Positions 1-6,486 of a stretch of 9,142 nucleotides of DNA are shown here, piece after piece. A program made the position numbers and the translations under genes. The stretch comes from Acidobacteriota bacterium (GTDB taxonomy: Bacteria; Acidobacteriota; Blastocatellia; Pyrinomonadales; Pyrinomonadaceae), in assembly GCA_020199975.1 (NCBI GenBank), contig JAIVJP010000453.1, positions 1 through 9,142 on the forward strand, given 5' to 3'. Every line of letters begins with the position of its first letter. The first letter of the stretch is position 1. A model generated the notes under the pieces. That model was not told the origin of the DNA. It worked only from the letters and a program-made list of their open reading frames with translations, and ran no database searches.

Positions 1-1449
1 GCCCTCGCGATATTCGGCGTTACGTTTTATTCCCAGAGGCAGGCCTCCGGAAGCGAGCTGTTCGACAGTGCCTGCAGCATGGACGATAAGCGGCGGATTA
101 TGACCGGCATTGAGAAATGAGAGGGCACCCGAAGCAGGATCCAATTCGGCATAAAACAGGGTAACGAAGCGATTGGCCGGAATGTTGTCGGCTAGGTAGC
201 GGTTCACCGCCGAGATTGTCTCGGACAAGTTATCGTGCGATCCGGTCTGTGCATGAACTGACGCATGTAGTGAAGACATCAGGAGCGCGGCAGCCGTTCC
301 CTTGCCAGACACATCGCCGAGCGCAATCACCAGCCGCCCGTTTTCACGCTCGATGAAATCGTAGTAATCACCACCTATTTCGTAACAAGGAAAACTAATG
401 CCCTGCAGCTCATAGCCTGGTACCACCGGCGGCGCAGTGGGTTGAAAACGCTGCTGAATCTCCATGGCCAGCTGTAATTCGCGCTCCAGCCGCTCTTGCT
501 GCAGGCGGGCTTCCGCAAGCCGCGCATTCTCCACACGGATGGCTGCCACCGAAGCCAGCGTCGTCAAGACTTTAAGGTGATCTTCAGTAAACCGGCCATC
601 GGCGATGGGTGAGTCTGCGTAGATGATCCCAAAAACCTTCTCCGACACCCCCAGCGGCACTGCCAGGACAGATCGTATTCCCTGCAGCACTACTGTGCCG
701 CTCGCGAATCGCGGATCGTGTTGAGCGTCTGAAGTCAGGATCGACTTGCCGCGCATCACCACTTCGTCCAGAACGTTACGGCTTACACGAATTTCACCCA
801 CTTCGCCCACTCGATCACGCAGCCGAGCTACCGCAACTCTCAATTCTTCGCTGCCTTCGTCGCGCATCATGAGCAAGCAACGATCTGCCGGTACCGCCTC
901 AAAAACCAGGGAAACAATCTGTTCCAGAGTTTCGTTGAGCGTCGCGGAGGCCAGCAGAGTGATCCCCACCTTGCTGATCAGGGCAAGCAAATCCCCTTCC
1001 TTGCGAGTAGTGGTGATTTCTTCGGGTTTTGTGCGCGCGCCTTCGATCGCCTCCAACAAACCCGAGGTGGTGCGGTCGGCTGATGTCAACGCAATCGTCG
1101 CCTCGGGCATCGAGCCGGTATTGTCCGTGATCATGGTGGCGCCCATGCTCGAATTGTAGGTGCCGTCGTCAAAGATGATCTCGGTCTCGCCGATCTGGAT
1201 GCGACCACCGGCGGTGAGCGGCACGGTTCCCTCAACCGTCAACCCGTTGTAGACCGTGCCATTTGCGGAGCCGAGGTCCTGCAGGAAGTATTCATCCCCC
1301 TCGCGGCGCACTTCGGCGTGGACACGCGAAGCGAAGGGGTCAGGGATGCAGAGATCGTTGCGGGCTGAACGGCCCAACGTGATCCGTAGACGTCCGAGTG
1401 GAAAATGATCCGGCGCTCGGTCCGGATATCTGACTATTAACTCAGGCAT
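1..1449 (-). CDS. FHA-GAF-SpoIIE/PP2C serine phosphatase (RsbU-like), C-terminus cut by window edge
   Basis: The frame stays open from the ATG at 1447-1449 to the left edge, giving 483 residues with no stop, so the gene is partial. Residues about 18-93 form an FHA domain (LGRS, SRVHAEV, DLGSANGT), which in this family binds phosphothreonine peptides. Residues about 165-305 look like a GAF sensor domain, followed by a charged helical linker (about 305-335). From about 345 a SpoIIE/PP2C phosphatase domain begins, with the metal-site motifs GGDYYD (359-364) and GDVSGKG (378-384) and the conserved NAGHNPP (447-453). The last conserved Asp-Gly motif would lie beyond the window. The protein has no visible signal peptide or membrane segment, so it is probably cytoplasmic. 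A Thr-rich stretch (about 101-149) between FHA and GAF could be phosphorylated by the neighbouring kinase (inference). No clear Shine-Dalgarno precedes the ATG. The natural substrate is unknown; an anti-sigma antagonist or the products of the kinase are both possible. Confidence 0.93.
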   Translation of the reverse strand, partial: MPELIVRYPDRAPDHFPLGRLRITLGRSARNDLCIPDPFASRVHAEVRREGDEYFLQDLGSANGTVYNGLTVEGTVPLTAGGRIQIGETEIIFDDGTYNSSMGATMITDNTGSMPEATIALTSADRTTSGLLEAIEGARTKPEEITTTRKEGDLLALISKVGITLLASATLNETLEQIVSLVFEAVPADRCLLMMRDEGSEELRVAVARLRDRVGEVGEIRVSRNVLDEVVMRGKSILTSDAQHDPRFASGTVVLQGIRSVLAVPLGVSEKVFGIIYADSPIADGRFTEDHLKVLTTLASVAAIRVENARLAEARLQQERLERELQLAMEIQQRFQPTAPPVVPGYELQGISFPCYEIGGDYYDFIERENGRLVIALGDVSGKGTAAALLMSSLHASVHAQTGSHDNLSETISAVNRYLADNIPANRFVTLFYAELDPASGALSFLNAGHNPPLIVHAAGTVEQLASGGLPLGIKRNAEYREG

Positions 1450-1460
1450 TCTGTGAATAG

Positions 1461-1508
1461 GTTGCGGTTAGCAGATTTCAGATAGCAGAACTCAACTTCT
1501 AACTTCTT
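1461..1508. repeat. degenerate low-complexity intergenic tract
   Basis: The 127-bp gap between the RDD gene and the phosphatase gene contains short imperfect iterations. AACTTCT occurs twice in tandem (1494-1500 and 1501-1507), next to GCAGATTTCAGATAGCAGA-like copies. The tract resembles the other AT-rich tracts in the window in style but not in exact sequence. No promoter or terminator could be recognised here. Confidence 0.45.
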
Positions 1509-1576
1509 ATCTTGTGAAACTCGCCCAATATCTCCGACATACGGAACGACTTCCTGCTGCAGTTTAGCTGCGGCGT

Positions 1577-2068
1577 TCAACCTTCCCGCACCACGATCGT
1601 ATCGGCAATGATATCGTGTAGGGCCCGCCCGCGCGTACTTAGCGCAGCCAATAAAAAGCCAAAGCCCAAGGTTAAAAATGATAACGGGTAACCAACAAAG
1701 TGACGAAGGAAGGCCCGACCCACCCCCGGTTCTGCTCCATTTGTTCGCTGCACCCTGAGTCCGGTGGCCCACTTGCCGAGAGTTCTACCAGTGAATCCGG
1801 CAAGCACGCCCAAGTTAAGCATCGCTACTGCAATCGCGATCACGATCCCGACTGTTTCAGCTGAGCTGGCCGCGGTGCGGGCACCGCCACCCAAGATTCG
1901 GGCGATGAGCGTGCTAAAGGCCACGATTCCTGCCAGGATGATGTAGTCGATCAGCATGGCCCCGCACCGCAAAGCAAAGGGCGCCGGACGGCTCACCACG
2001 AGTTGTTTCCGGCTACGCGTTCTCGACTGTGTCCGCGTTACCGCGGCTTCTTCAACCCAGGTAGTCAT
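1577..2068 (-). CDS. RDD-family small membrane protein
   Basis: This 163-residue protein has a basic, Arg/Thr/Ser-rich N-terminus (about 1-30) followed by three likely membrane helices (about 38-58, 72-94 and 124-146). The RDD signature is visible: Arg34 and Asp41 at the start of TM1 (RCGAMLID), the GRTLGKW loop (94-100), and a final RGRALHD (146-152) ahead of the C-terminus. Its length and layout are typical of the family, whose molecular function is mostly unknown; some members have been linked to ion transport. It lies between the kinase and the phosphatase genes on the same strand, with gaps of 95 and 127 bp, so it may be their membrane partner or a phosphorylation target (inference). Thr and Ser residues in the basic N-terminal tail would face the cytoplasm if the usual RDD topology holds. 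No strong Shine-Dalgarno is seen before the ATG. Confidence 0.88.
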   Translation of the reverse strand: MTTWVEEAAVTRTQSRTRSRKQLVVSRPAPFALRCGAMLIDYIILAGIVAFSTLIARILGGGARTAASSAETVGIVIAIAVAMLNLGVLAGFTGRTLGKWATGLRVQRTNGAEPGVGRAFLRHFVGYPLSFLTLGFGFLLAALSTRGRALHDIIADTIVVREG

Positions 2069-2078
2069 TGTTGGAGTT

Positions 2079-2157
2079 CTGATTTTAGATTTTTGATCTT
2101 AGATCCCGACAAGAGACTGGCGAAAATCAGAAATCCGCAATTTAAAAATCCACAATC
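2079..2157. repeat. AT-rich degenerate inverted repeat between kinase and RDD genes
   Basis: The gap between the kinase stop and the RDD start is nearly filled by GATTTT/AAAATC-type iterations in opposite orientation around a short non-repeated core. CTGATTTT (2079-2086) is matched by AAAATCAG (2123-2130), and GATTTTT (2088-2094) by AAAAATC (2144-2150). These pairings cross, so only one can form at a time. The transcript could fold into an AU-rich hairpin, but no U-tract follows, so it is not a standard intrinsic terminator. It could be a remnant of a small non-coding repeat element. Confidence 0.5.
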
Positions 2158-2163
2158 CCCAGA

Positions 2164-3651
2164 CTATCCCAAAAGAAAATGTAGGGTTGTTCCCCCGAGC
2201 CGAAGTTTATCTCCACTGTCCAGCACTCGCGGCTGACGTGGCGCCAGCCTCACGGAGTCGTTGATGACTGTGCCATTCACGGAACCAAGATCTTCGACCA
2301 GGAAAGTTTCACCTTCCAACCAAATGCGCGCGTGGCGACGCGAAACCTTGGTCTCGGGGTCGAACTTTGAGAGGTCGATTTCCGGGAAGATGTTTGAATG
2401 CGGATCCGTCCGACCAACGAGATTATTGTCTTTCTGCAAAATGAAGGACGCATCGAGTTCGGTTGTCCCGGCCACAACCAGCTTCGCAGTGGGACGAGAA
2501 GCACGCAAGGCTATCTCACTCGAGAGCGAGGGCGTCATCTGACGTGGCCGTGGATTCTTGGCAAAGTCGAAAATCAGCAGCGGATTGTCTTGTGGATCAG
2601 ATCCAGTCAACAGGTGAAACATAGTTGCCCCGAGGCTGTAAACATCAGATCGAGGTTCGACTCTGCCGGCGAACAACTCCGGCGGCGCGTAGCCCATGGT
2701 GCCCACCGCCGTCACGCCTTTCTCTTCCTGCTTCACCCAGCGGGCAATTCCAAAATCAATGAGCATTACGCGGCCGCTATTCCCGTCAATCATCAGGTTC
2801 GCGGGCTTGAGATCACGATAGATGATCTGTTTGGGACGGCTGTGCAAGTACTGAAGGACATCCGCTACCTGCATGCCCCAGTCTGTGACAGTCTTCTCAT
2901 CGATTCGCCCACCAGGCGCATTGCGCAAACGCGAAGCCAGATCTCCGCCGGAAATGTATTTCATCACCAGGTAGAAACGTCCCAGCGACTCGTCGTAAAA
3001 ATAGTCATAGATGGTGGGAATGGAAGGATGCTCAAGCGAAGTCAATAACAGCGACTCGCGTTTAAAGTCGCCGATCGCTTTTTCGTGTTGATTCGGATCG
3101 AGGTGTGCTTCAACCATCTCCTTCACGGCGCGGGAGGCGTCACCCAGATTACGGTCCTTTGCCAAGTAGACCGCACCCATGCCGCCACCGCCTATACGAC
3201 GAGCAATCTCGTAGCGACCGTTCAGGACGGTACCTCCGTCTAACTGTTTTATGGTGGGCTGATGCCCTCCAGTAGTTCCCTGGTGCGGAACACTGGTAGT
3301 ATTCTGAATCCTCTCGCCCCCGGTCGCAGAACCACCGAGAGAAGAGGACGATATCGCTCTTGGATCAGCCGAGCGCCTGGGGCTGGCGGCTTCGGCCGGC
3401 TCCTTATTGGCTCCCTCAGCTTCGCTACTGAGTTGGCCGGTGTTTCTGTTTGCTTCCGGAACTGATTCGTTCACTTGCCCATCTACTTCTTCCTCAGCAA
3501 CCTTTACCTTGGCGGGCGTCAGATGGTCAGGGGCTTGGCCCAGGCTGGCACTCGCTGACGCTTCGGCAACTGCAGGCTGCTGAGTTCCACAGCCGCCGCA
3601 GAAGGACTCGCCAGCCGCTATCGTGGCGCCACATTCGATGCATTCAGCCAT
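2164..3651 (-). CDS. zinc-ribbon / Ser-Thr protein kinase / FHA protein, kinase C-lobe shortened
   Basis: Numbering is from the ATG at 3651 (495 residues). The first 22 residues hold a zinc ribbon with two CxxC pairs (CIEC, CGGC). A Ser/Thr/Ala/Glu-rich linker runs to about 140. The kinase domain starts near 145: Gly-loop GGGGMG (154-159), catalytic Lys177 (AVKEM), YRDLKPAN (278-285) with Asp280, DFG (299-301), and APPE (322-325). The C-terminal FHA domain (about 388-495) carries GR, SRRHARI and DLGSVNGT. The family phosphorylates Ser/Thr on partner proteins. No membrane helix is visible, unlike PrkC/PknB types. Oddly, the kinase domain stops after SLSSEIALRA (375-384) and runs straight into the FHA domain, so the last helices and the conserved subdomain XI Arg are missing. 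An alternative ATG at 3729 overlaps the upstream stop as ATGA and adds 26 residues. I prefer 3651 because zinc ribbons usually begin at the Met and AAAGGG lies 12 nt upstream. Confidence 0.9.
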   Translation of the reverse strand: MAECIECGATIAAGESFCGGCGTQQPAVAEASASASLGQAPDHLTPAKVKVAEEEVDGQVNESVPEANRNTGQLSSEAEGANKEPAEAASPRRSADPRAISSSSLGGSATGGERIQNTTSVPHQGTTGGHQPTIKQLDGGTVLNGRYEIARRIGGGGMGAVYLAKDRNLGDASRAVKEMVEAHLDPNQHEKAIGDFKRESLLLTSLEHPSIPTIYDYFYDESLGRFYLVMKYISGGDLASRLRNAPGGRIDEKTVTDWGMQVADVLQYLHSRPKQIIYRDLKPANLMIDGNSGRVMLIDFGIARWVKQEEKGVTAVGTMGYAPPELFAGRVEPRSDVYSLGATMFHLLTGSDPQDNPLLIFDFAKNPRPRQMTPSLSSEIALRASRPTAKLVVAGTTELDASFILQKDNNLVGRTDPHSNIFPEIDLSKFDPETKVSRRHARIWLEGETFLVEDLGSVNGTVINDSVRLAPRQPRVLDSGDKLRLGGTTLHFLLG

Positions 3652-3663
3652 TAATCGCGACAG

Positions 3664-3669
3664 CCCTTT
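3664..3669 (-). promoter_or_regulatory. possible ribosome binding site for the kinase internal start
   Basis: AAAGGG on the minus strand lies 12 nt before the ATG at 3651. Spacing is long and the match is only moderate, but it is better than anything before the ATG at 3729. That earlier start would instead rely on translational coupling through its ATGA overlap with the FHA gene stop. Confidence 0.3.
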
Positions 3670-3725
3670 CAGGGAGGTCTTAAGAGCCTCCGACTCAATC
3701 ACTCGCGGAACATTCCGCGCCCAAA

Positions 3726-4070
3726 TCATCTGTTTTCGTGAAAACGGAGAAAAGTCTTCCCTACAATGATTTCGTCTCTATCCTGCAAAGGTTGCAGGTG
3801 GCCGGGCGGCAACCTCCGCCCTCGATTCACAAACGTTCCGTTGGTCGATCCCAGATCTTCCAGAAAATACTTCCCGTCGCGAAGCGTAATCCGGGCATGA
3901 CGCCGCGATACCTTCGCCTCCGGGTCATCAGAGTCGAGATCAACGTCAGGGAAGATACCTCCATCGGCATCCCAGCGCCCGATTTGAGACTCGACATTGC
4001 CAAGCATAAATTTCTTGCCCAGCGAGCCGCCGCGCTCTATCACCAGCCAGGCATTTGGTCCGTTTTGCAC
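3726..4070 (-). CDS. small stand-alone FHA-domain protein, possibly frameshifted near its start
   Basis: A GTG start gives 114 residues that are nearly all FHA domain: IGRW (30-33), VSRRHARI (54-61), DLGSTNGTFVN (72-82) and a closing strand VGKTFLRF. FHA domains bind phosphothreonine, so this is a likely reader of the kinase encoded next. It resembles the kinase's own FHA domain (shared IFP-D-DL, DPE-KVSRRHARI), suggesting a paralogous pair. The GTG has an in-frame TGA two codons upstream and no well-spaced Shine-Dalgarno. In the neighbouring frame an ATG at 4087 encodes MITCERCKTDQ, a CxxC zinc-ribbon-like start. Adding one A near 4054-4058 would join it to NAWLVIERGG. The true gene may therefore begin at 4087, with a real or sequencing frameshift. 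Its stop overlaps an ATG of the kinase frame (ATGA). Confidence 0.82.
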   Translation of the reverse strand: MQNGPNAWLVIERGGSLGKKFMLGNVESQIGRWDADGGIFPDVDLDSDDPEAKVSRRHARITLRDGKYFLEDLGSTNGTFVNRGRRLPPGHLQPLQDRDEIIVGKTFLRFHENR

Positions 4071-4160
4071 CTTTCACAGGTAATCATCTATTTGGTGATC
4101 CGCGGCTGGCACTACGGTGTCTAAATCCAAAGTCGGAGTAGGACAGAGCCCCGAAGAAGC

Positions 4161-4170
4161 AGAATATTCT
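4161..4170. promoter_or_regulatory. perfect palindrome AGAATATTCT over the minus-strand -10 box
   Basis: AGAATATTCT is its own reverse complement and covers most of the putative -10 hexamer of the signalling operon. A short perfect dyad placed on a -10 box could be an operator. Ten-base AT-rich palindromes also arise by chance, so this is weak on its own. Confidence 0.25.
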
Positions 4171-4195
4171 AGCGCGAAAATGGCGGACGTGCCAA
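4166..4195 (-). promoter_or_regulatory. sigma70-like promoter for the FHA-kinase-RDD-phosphatase genes
   Basis: Read on the minus strand, TTGGCA (4195-4190; five of six to TTGACA) and TAGAAT (4171-4166; five of six to TATAAT) are separated by 18 nt. The predicted start of transcription is near 4159. This leaves a leader of about 70 nt before the ATG at 4087, or about 90 nt before the GTG at 4070. This is the best promoter match seen in the window and is correctly placed for the left block. Confidence 0.55.
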
Positions 4196-4419
4196 CGATT
4201 GTGATTCCTGGCTTGCTCGCAAAGGTTACGAAGCTCGTGGGAGAACTGGGAAAAACCTGTTTCAGGTGGCAGGGGTTGTGAGTAGTCCGAATTGTTCTTA
4301 AATGAAACTGTTTAGAGTTTTCAGACGTAGAAGCTACTCGAACGCGCGGCCTTGGATTTAGCGCATTTCTGTGCGAAATTGTTACTTATCACCAATCGCG
4401 AGTCTTAGTAATCCTGATC

Positions 4420-4424
4420 GAAGG
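4420..4424 (+). promoter_or_regulatory. ribosome binding site of the adaptor gene
   Basis: GAAGG lies 8 nt before the ATG at 4433, at good Shine-Dalgarno spacing. It supports this start, which is immediately followed by the expected basic residues and membrane anchor. Confidence 0.65.
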
Positions 4425-4432
4425 TACAAGTC

Positions 4433-5953
4433 ATGGCATTAACCCGTAAGAAGAAGATTATTATCGCCGTGTCCGCAGTGGCTGTTTTGGCGATTATCAT
4501 TATTGTCAGCGTCTTCGCCAGCCGTAAGGAAGAGGCAGAAGTGACGACCATTAAGGTAGAAGTCAGGCCCGAACTGCGGCAGACCGTAACCGCCTCTGGC
4601 GAGGTACGGCCGATACGCTATATCAAACTGACGAGTGAGGTCCCCGGCCGGATTGAAGAGATCTATGTAAACGCCGGCGATCAGGTAGTCCAGGGCAAGG
4701 CGCTCGTCCGCATCGATCCAACTCAGCTTCAATCCAGTCAGGAAGCGCAGTGGGCCGCGGCGCAAGCCTCGATGAACGATGTCCAATCAGCGCGTAATGC
4801 CGTCGCTTCAGCTCAGCAGAGTTTGGTGGTGGCCGAAGCTTCAGTGGCCTCAGCGCGCCAGCAGCTGGTTGCTTTGCAAACCTCCGTCGACCGCGCGTTA
4901 GTGGACCTTAACACCGCCCAACGCGAGCTCAAACGTTATACTGACTTGATCGAAGCAGGTGTGGCCTCGCGCTTTGAGTATGACGCCGCGCGAGATCGTT
5001 ACGACCAGGCAAAGATTGCAGTTGAAACAGCGCGAGCGAATTTAGAGTCTCAAAAGATCGCCGTTAAGGAAGCCGGCGAACGCGCCAACCAGCAACGGAT
5101 CGCCGTGCGGGATGCACAGACGGGTATCAGGTCATCCGAAATGCGCGCCAGCCAGCAACAGGCTCTGTTGCGAGGCCAGTCAAGCCAGCGTTCCAAGGCC
5201 ACGCAATTATCGCCGCTGAATGGCGTCGTTGCAGACATCCCGACGAGAGTCGGTGAATATGCTGTGGCCGGCCTCTCGACTACACCCCTGATGACGATTG
5301 CCGACATGTCCACGATTAACGTTGAAGTAAATGTGGATGAGACTGAGATCTCCAACGTTGAAGTGGGCCAGCAGGTGAAAGTTAAAGTTGATGCCCTTGG
5401 CGACAAAGAGCTCCAAGCAGTGGTGACACAAAAGAATCCCCTGGCAGTCTCCAAATCTGATACCCAGGGCGGCCTTTCAACTCGCGTGAACGTACAAGAG
5501 GCGAAAGAATTCAAAGTGACAGTCGAACTGCGTGACATGAGTGATGAGGTCCGCAACAGTCTCCGGCCCGGAATGAGCGCCACCGCTACAGTCACCACTA
5601 AAGTGAAGAACAATGTCGTGGCAGTGCCGCTGGAAGCGATTGTCGAGAAGGCCCCAACCCCCTCACCTTCGCCATCGGCGACCGTCGCCGGAAGCGTGCC
5701 CGCCACGGCTTCCATCGAAAAACCGAAAAATCTCAAGGGCGTATATGTTCTCGTAGGCAACAAGGTGAGATTTATTGAGGTGACTACGGGGATCACCGGT
5801 GAAGCCGACATCGAGATCACCAGTGGTGTGCAAGCGGGAATGGAGATTGTCCGAGGACCCAGCCGTGTACTCAAGACGCTGAAGGATGGCCTGGCCGTCA
5901 AACGCCAGGAACGAAAGACCGGCGCTAACGCAAACGCAAACGAGGCCAGCTAA
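4433..5953 (+). CDS. HlyD/MacA-family periplasmic adaptor (membrane fusion) subunit
   Basis: This 506-residue protein starts with a basic patch (TRKKK) and one membrane helix (about 9-29), anchoring it in the inner membrane with the rest in the periplasm. The first half of a lipoyl-like domain follows (about 60-95, GEVRPI to LVRID). A long Gln/Ala/Ser-rich coiled-coil hairpin spans about 98-258, the second lipoyl half about 258-290 (LSPLNGVVADIPTRVGE), and a beta-barrel plus membrane-proximal domain about 291-485. Family members link an inner-membrane MacB-type ABC transporter to an outer-membrane channel. A Pro/Ser/Ala-rich insert (about 407-428) interrupts the membrane-proximal part. The tail ends in an ANANAN run from an ACGCAA repeat. 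The TAA stop overlaps the next ATG by one base (TAATG), implying translational coupling. The gene appears intact. It is longer than Escherichia coli MacA mainly because of the long hairpin and insert. Confidence 0.93.
   Translation: MALTRKKKIIIAVSAVAVLAIIIIVSVFASRKEEAEVTTIKVEVRPELRQTVTASGEVRPIRYIKLTSEVPGRIEEIYVNAGDQVVQGKALVRIDPTQLQSSQEAQWAAAQASMNDVQSARNAVASAQQSLVVAEASVASARQQLVALQTSVDRALVDLNTAQRELKRYTDLIEAGVASRFEYDAARDRYDQAKIAVETARANLESQKIAVKEAGERANQQRIAVRDAQTGIRSSEMRASQQQALLRGQSSQRSKATQLSPLNGVVADIPTRVGEYAVAGLSTTPLMTIADMSTINVEVNVDETEISNVEVGQQVKVKVDALGDKELQAVVTQKNPLAVSKSDTQGGLSTRVNVQEAKEFKVTVELRDMSDEVRNSLRPGMSATATVTTKVKNNVVAVPLEAIVEKAPTPSPSPSATVAGSVPATASIEKPKNLKGVYVLVGNKVRFIEVTTGITGEADIEITSGVQAGMEIVRGPSRVLKTLKDGLAVKRQERKTGANANANEAS
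5942..5945 (+). promoter_or_regulatory. ribosome binding site of the ABC ATPase gene
   Basis: GAGG inside the 3' end of the adaptor gene lies 7 nt before the ATG at 5953, which overlaps the adaptor stop as TAATG. This decides the start in favour of 5953 over an internal Met at residue 32 that lies closer to the usual family start. Confidence 0.5.
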
Positions 5954-6486
5954 TGAGCGACGTTACTCTCGCAACTCTTCCAATCGAACCGGCCCTCCAG
6001 TCAGCTCAAGTCATCGGGCAGCATCGTCCCACCTCCCTGATCTCGATGCGCGATATTTGGAAAACTTACCAGATGGGCACCGAGGAAGTGCACGCGCTAC
6101 ATGGTGTCTCGTTTGACGTTAACAAGGGAGAGTTCATCGCGATTATTGGCCCGTCAGGATCGGGTAAGTCTACCCTGATGAACCTGATTGGCTGCCTCGA
6201 TACGCCATCAAGCGGCGAGTACTGGCTCAACGGCAAGAACGTGTCTGAGATGGACGACGATGAGCTGGCGCGGATTCGCAATCAGGAAGTGGGTTTTGTA
6301 TTTCAAACCTTTAACCTGCTGGCTCGAGCAACTGCCCTACACAACGTGGAATTGCCTTTGATCTATGGCGGAATTGGTTCGACCCAGCGACATGAGATGG
6401 CCACACAGGCGCTCAAAGCGGTTGACCTGGCGGACCGCGTGACTCACCGTCCAAACGAACTCGAAAAAGACGAGAGAATCAGATAG
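5953..6486 (+). CDS. ABC transporter ATPase (MacB/LolD type), truncated before the LSGGQ signature
   Basis: The 177 residues match the first part of a MacB/LolD-type nucleotide-binding domain: strand ISMRDIWKTYQMG (30-42), Walker A GPSGSGKST (66-74), Q-loop Gln118 in FVFQTFNLL, and the helical region down to VDLADRVTHRPNEL (157-170). At this point the family continues with SGGQ, Walker B, D-loop and the switch His, for a total of about 230 residues. Here the sequence changes to EKDERIR and stops. None of those motifs is encoded in any frame of the following bases. The protein could bind ATP weakly but should not hydrolyse it or drive export, so it is probably a pseudogene or an assembly artefact. 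The first 30 residues are an extension beyond the usual start. The stop lies in the same reading frame as the following permease, 24 nt upstream of its GTG. Confidence 0.88.
   Translation: MSDVTLATLPIEPALQSAQVIGQHRPTSLISMRDIWKTYQMGTEEVHALHGVSFDVNKGEFIAIIGPSGSGKSTLMNLIGCLDTPSSGEYWLNGKNVSEMDDDELARIRNQEVGFVFQTFNLLARATALHNVELPLIYGGIGSTQRHEMATQALKAVDLADRVTHRPNELEKDERIR

Larger units (their letters stand above)
4088..4432. other. divergent intergenic region between the signalling and exporter blocks
   Basis: About 345 bp separate the two outward-facing gene blocks. On the minus strand there is a good sigma70-like promoter (4166-4195) overlapping a perfect 10-bp palindrome. On the plus strand a GAAGG ribosome site precedes the adaptor gene, but I found no convincing -35/-10 pair for it; candidates such as TTGTTC at 4292 have poor partners or spacing. 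No convincing gene is seen; a 33-residue open frame at 4180-4281 lacks a ribosome site. Confidence 0.7.

Noticed and set aside
746..1159. Plus-strand open frame of 137 codons within the phosphatase gene
   Set aside because: Opposite strand of a strongly conserved GAF region; the product is Arg/Ser/Thr-rich with no domain.
1437..1576. Minus-strand reading KLQQEVVPYVGDIGRVSQDKK in the gap between RDD and phosphatase genes, faintly like the start of a PP2C domain (DIGRV)
   Set aside because: The rest of that frame is a shadow of the RDD gene and its end is a low-complexity tract; one short resemblance is not enough for a gene remnant.
2079..2157. Intrinsic terminator between kinase and RDD genes
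   Set aside because: The inverted repeat is AT-rich, imperfect, has alternative pairings and lacks a following U-tract on the transcript strand.
2398..3048. Plus-strand open frame of 216 codons across the kinase gene
   Set aside because: Antisense to the kinase catalytic motifs; no ribosome site or recognisable domain.
4180..4281. Small plus-strand open frame of 33 codons (starts MADVPTIVIP) in the divergent intergenic region
   Set aside because: No Shine-Dalgarno before the ATG, its 5' end overlaps the minus-strand promoter, and nothing in the peptide is recognisable.
4282..4432. Possible plus-strand promoter for the exporter (TTGTTC at 4292, TTGGAT at 4352)
   Set aside because: No -10 hexamer at acceptable spacing for either; reporting one would be guesswork.
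5050..5901. 283-codon open frame on the minus strand inside the adaptor gene
   Set aside because: It is antisense to a clearly conserved HlyD/MacA protein; the Ser/Thr-rich translation without domains is a typical shadow of GC-balanced coding DNA.
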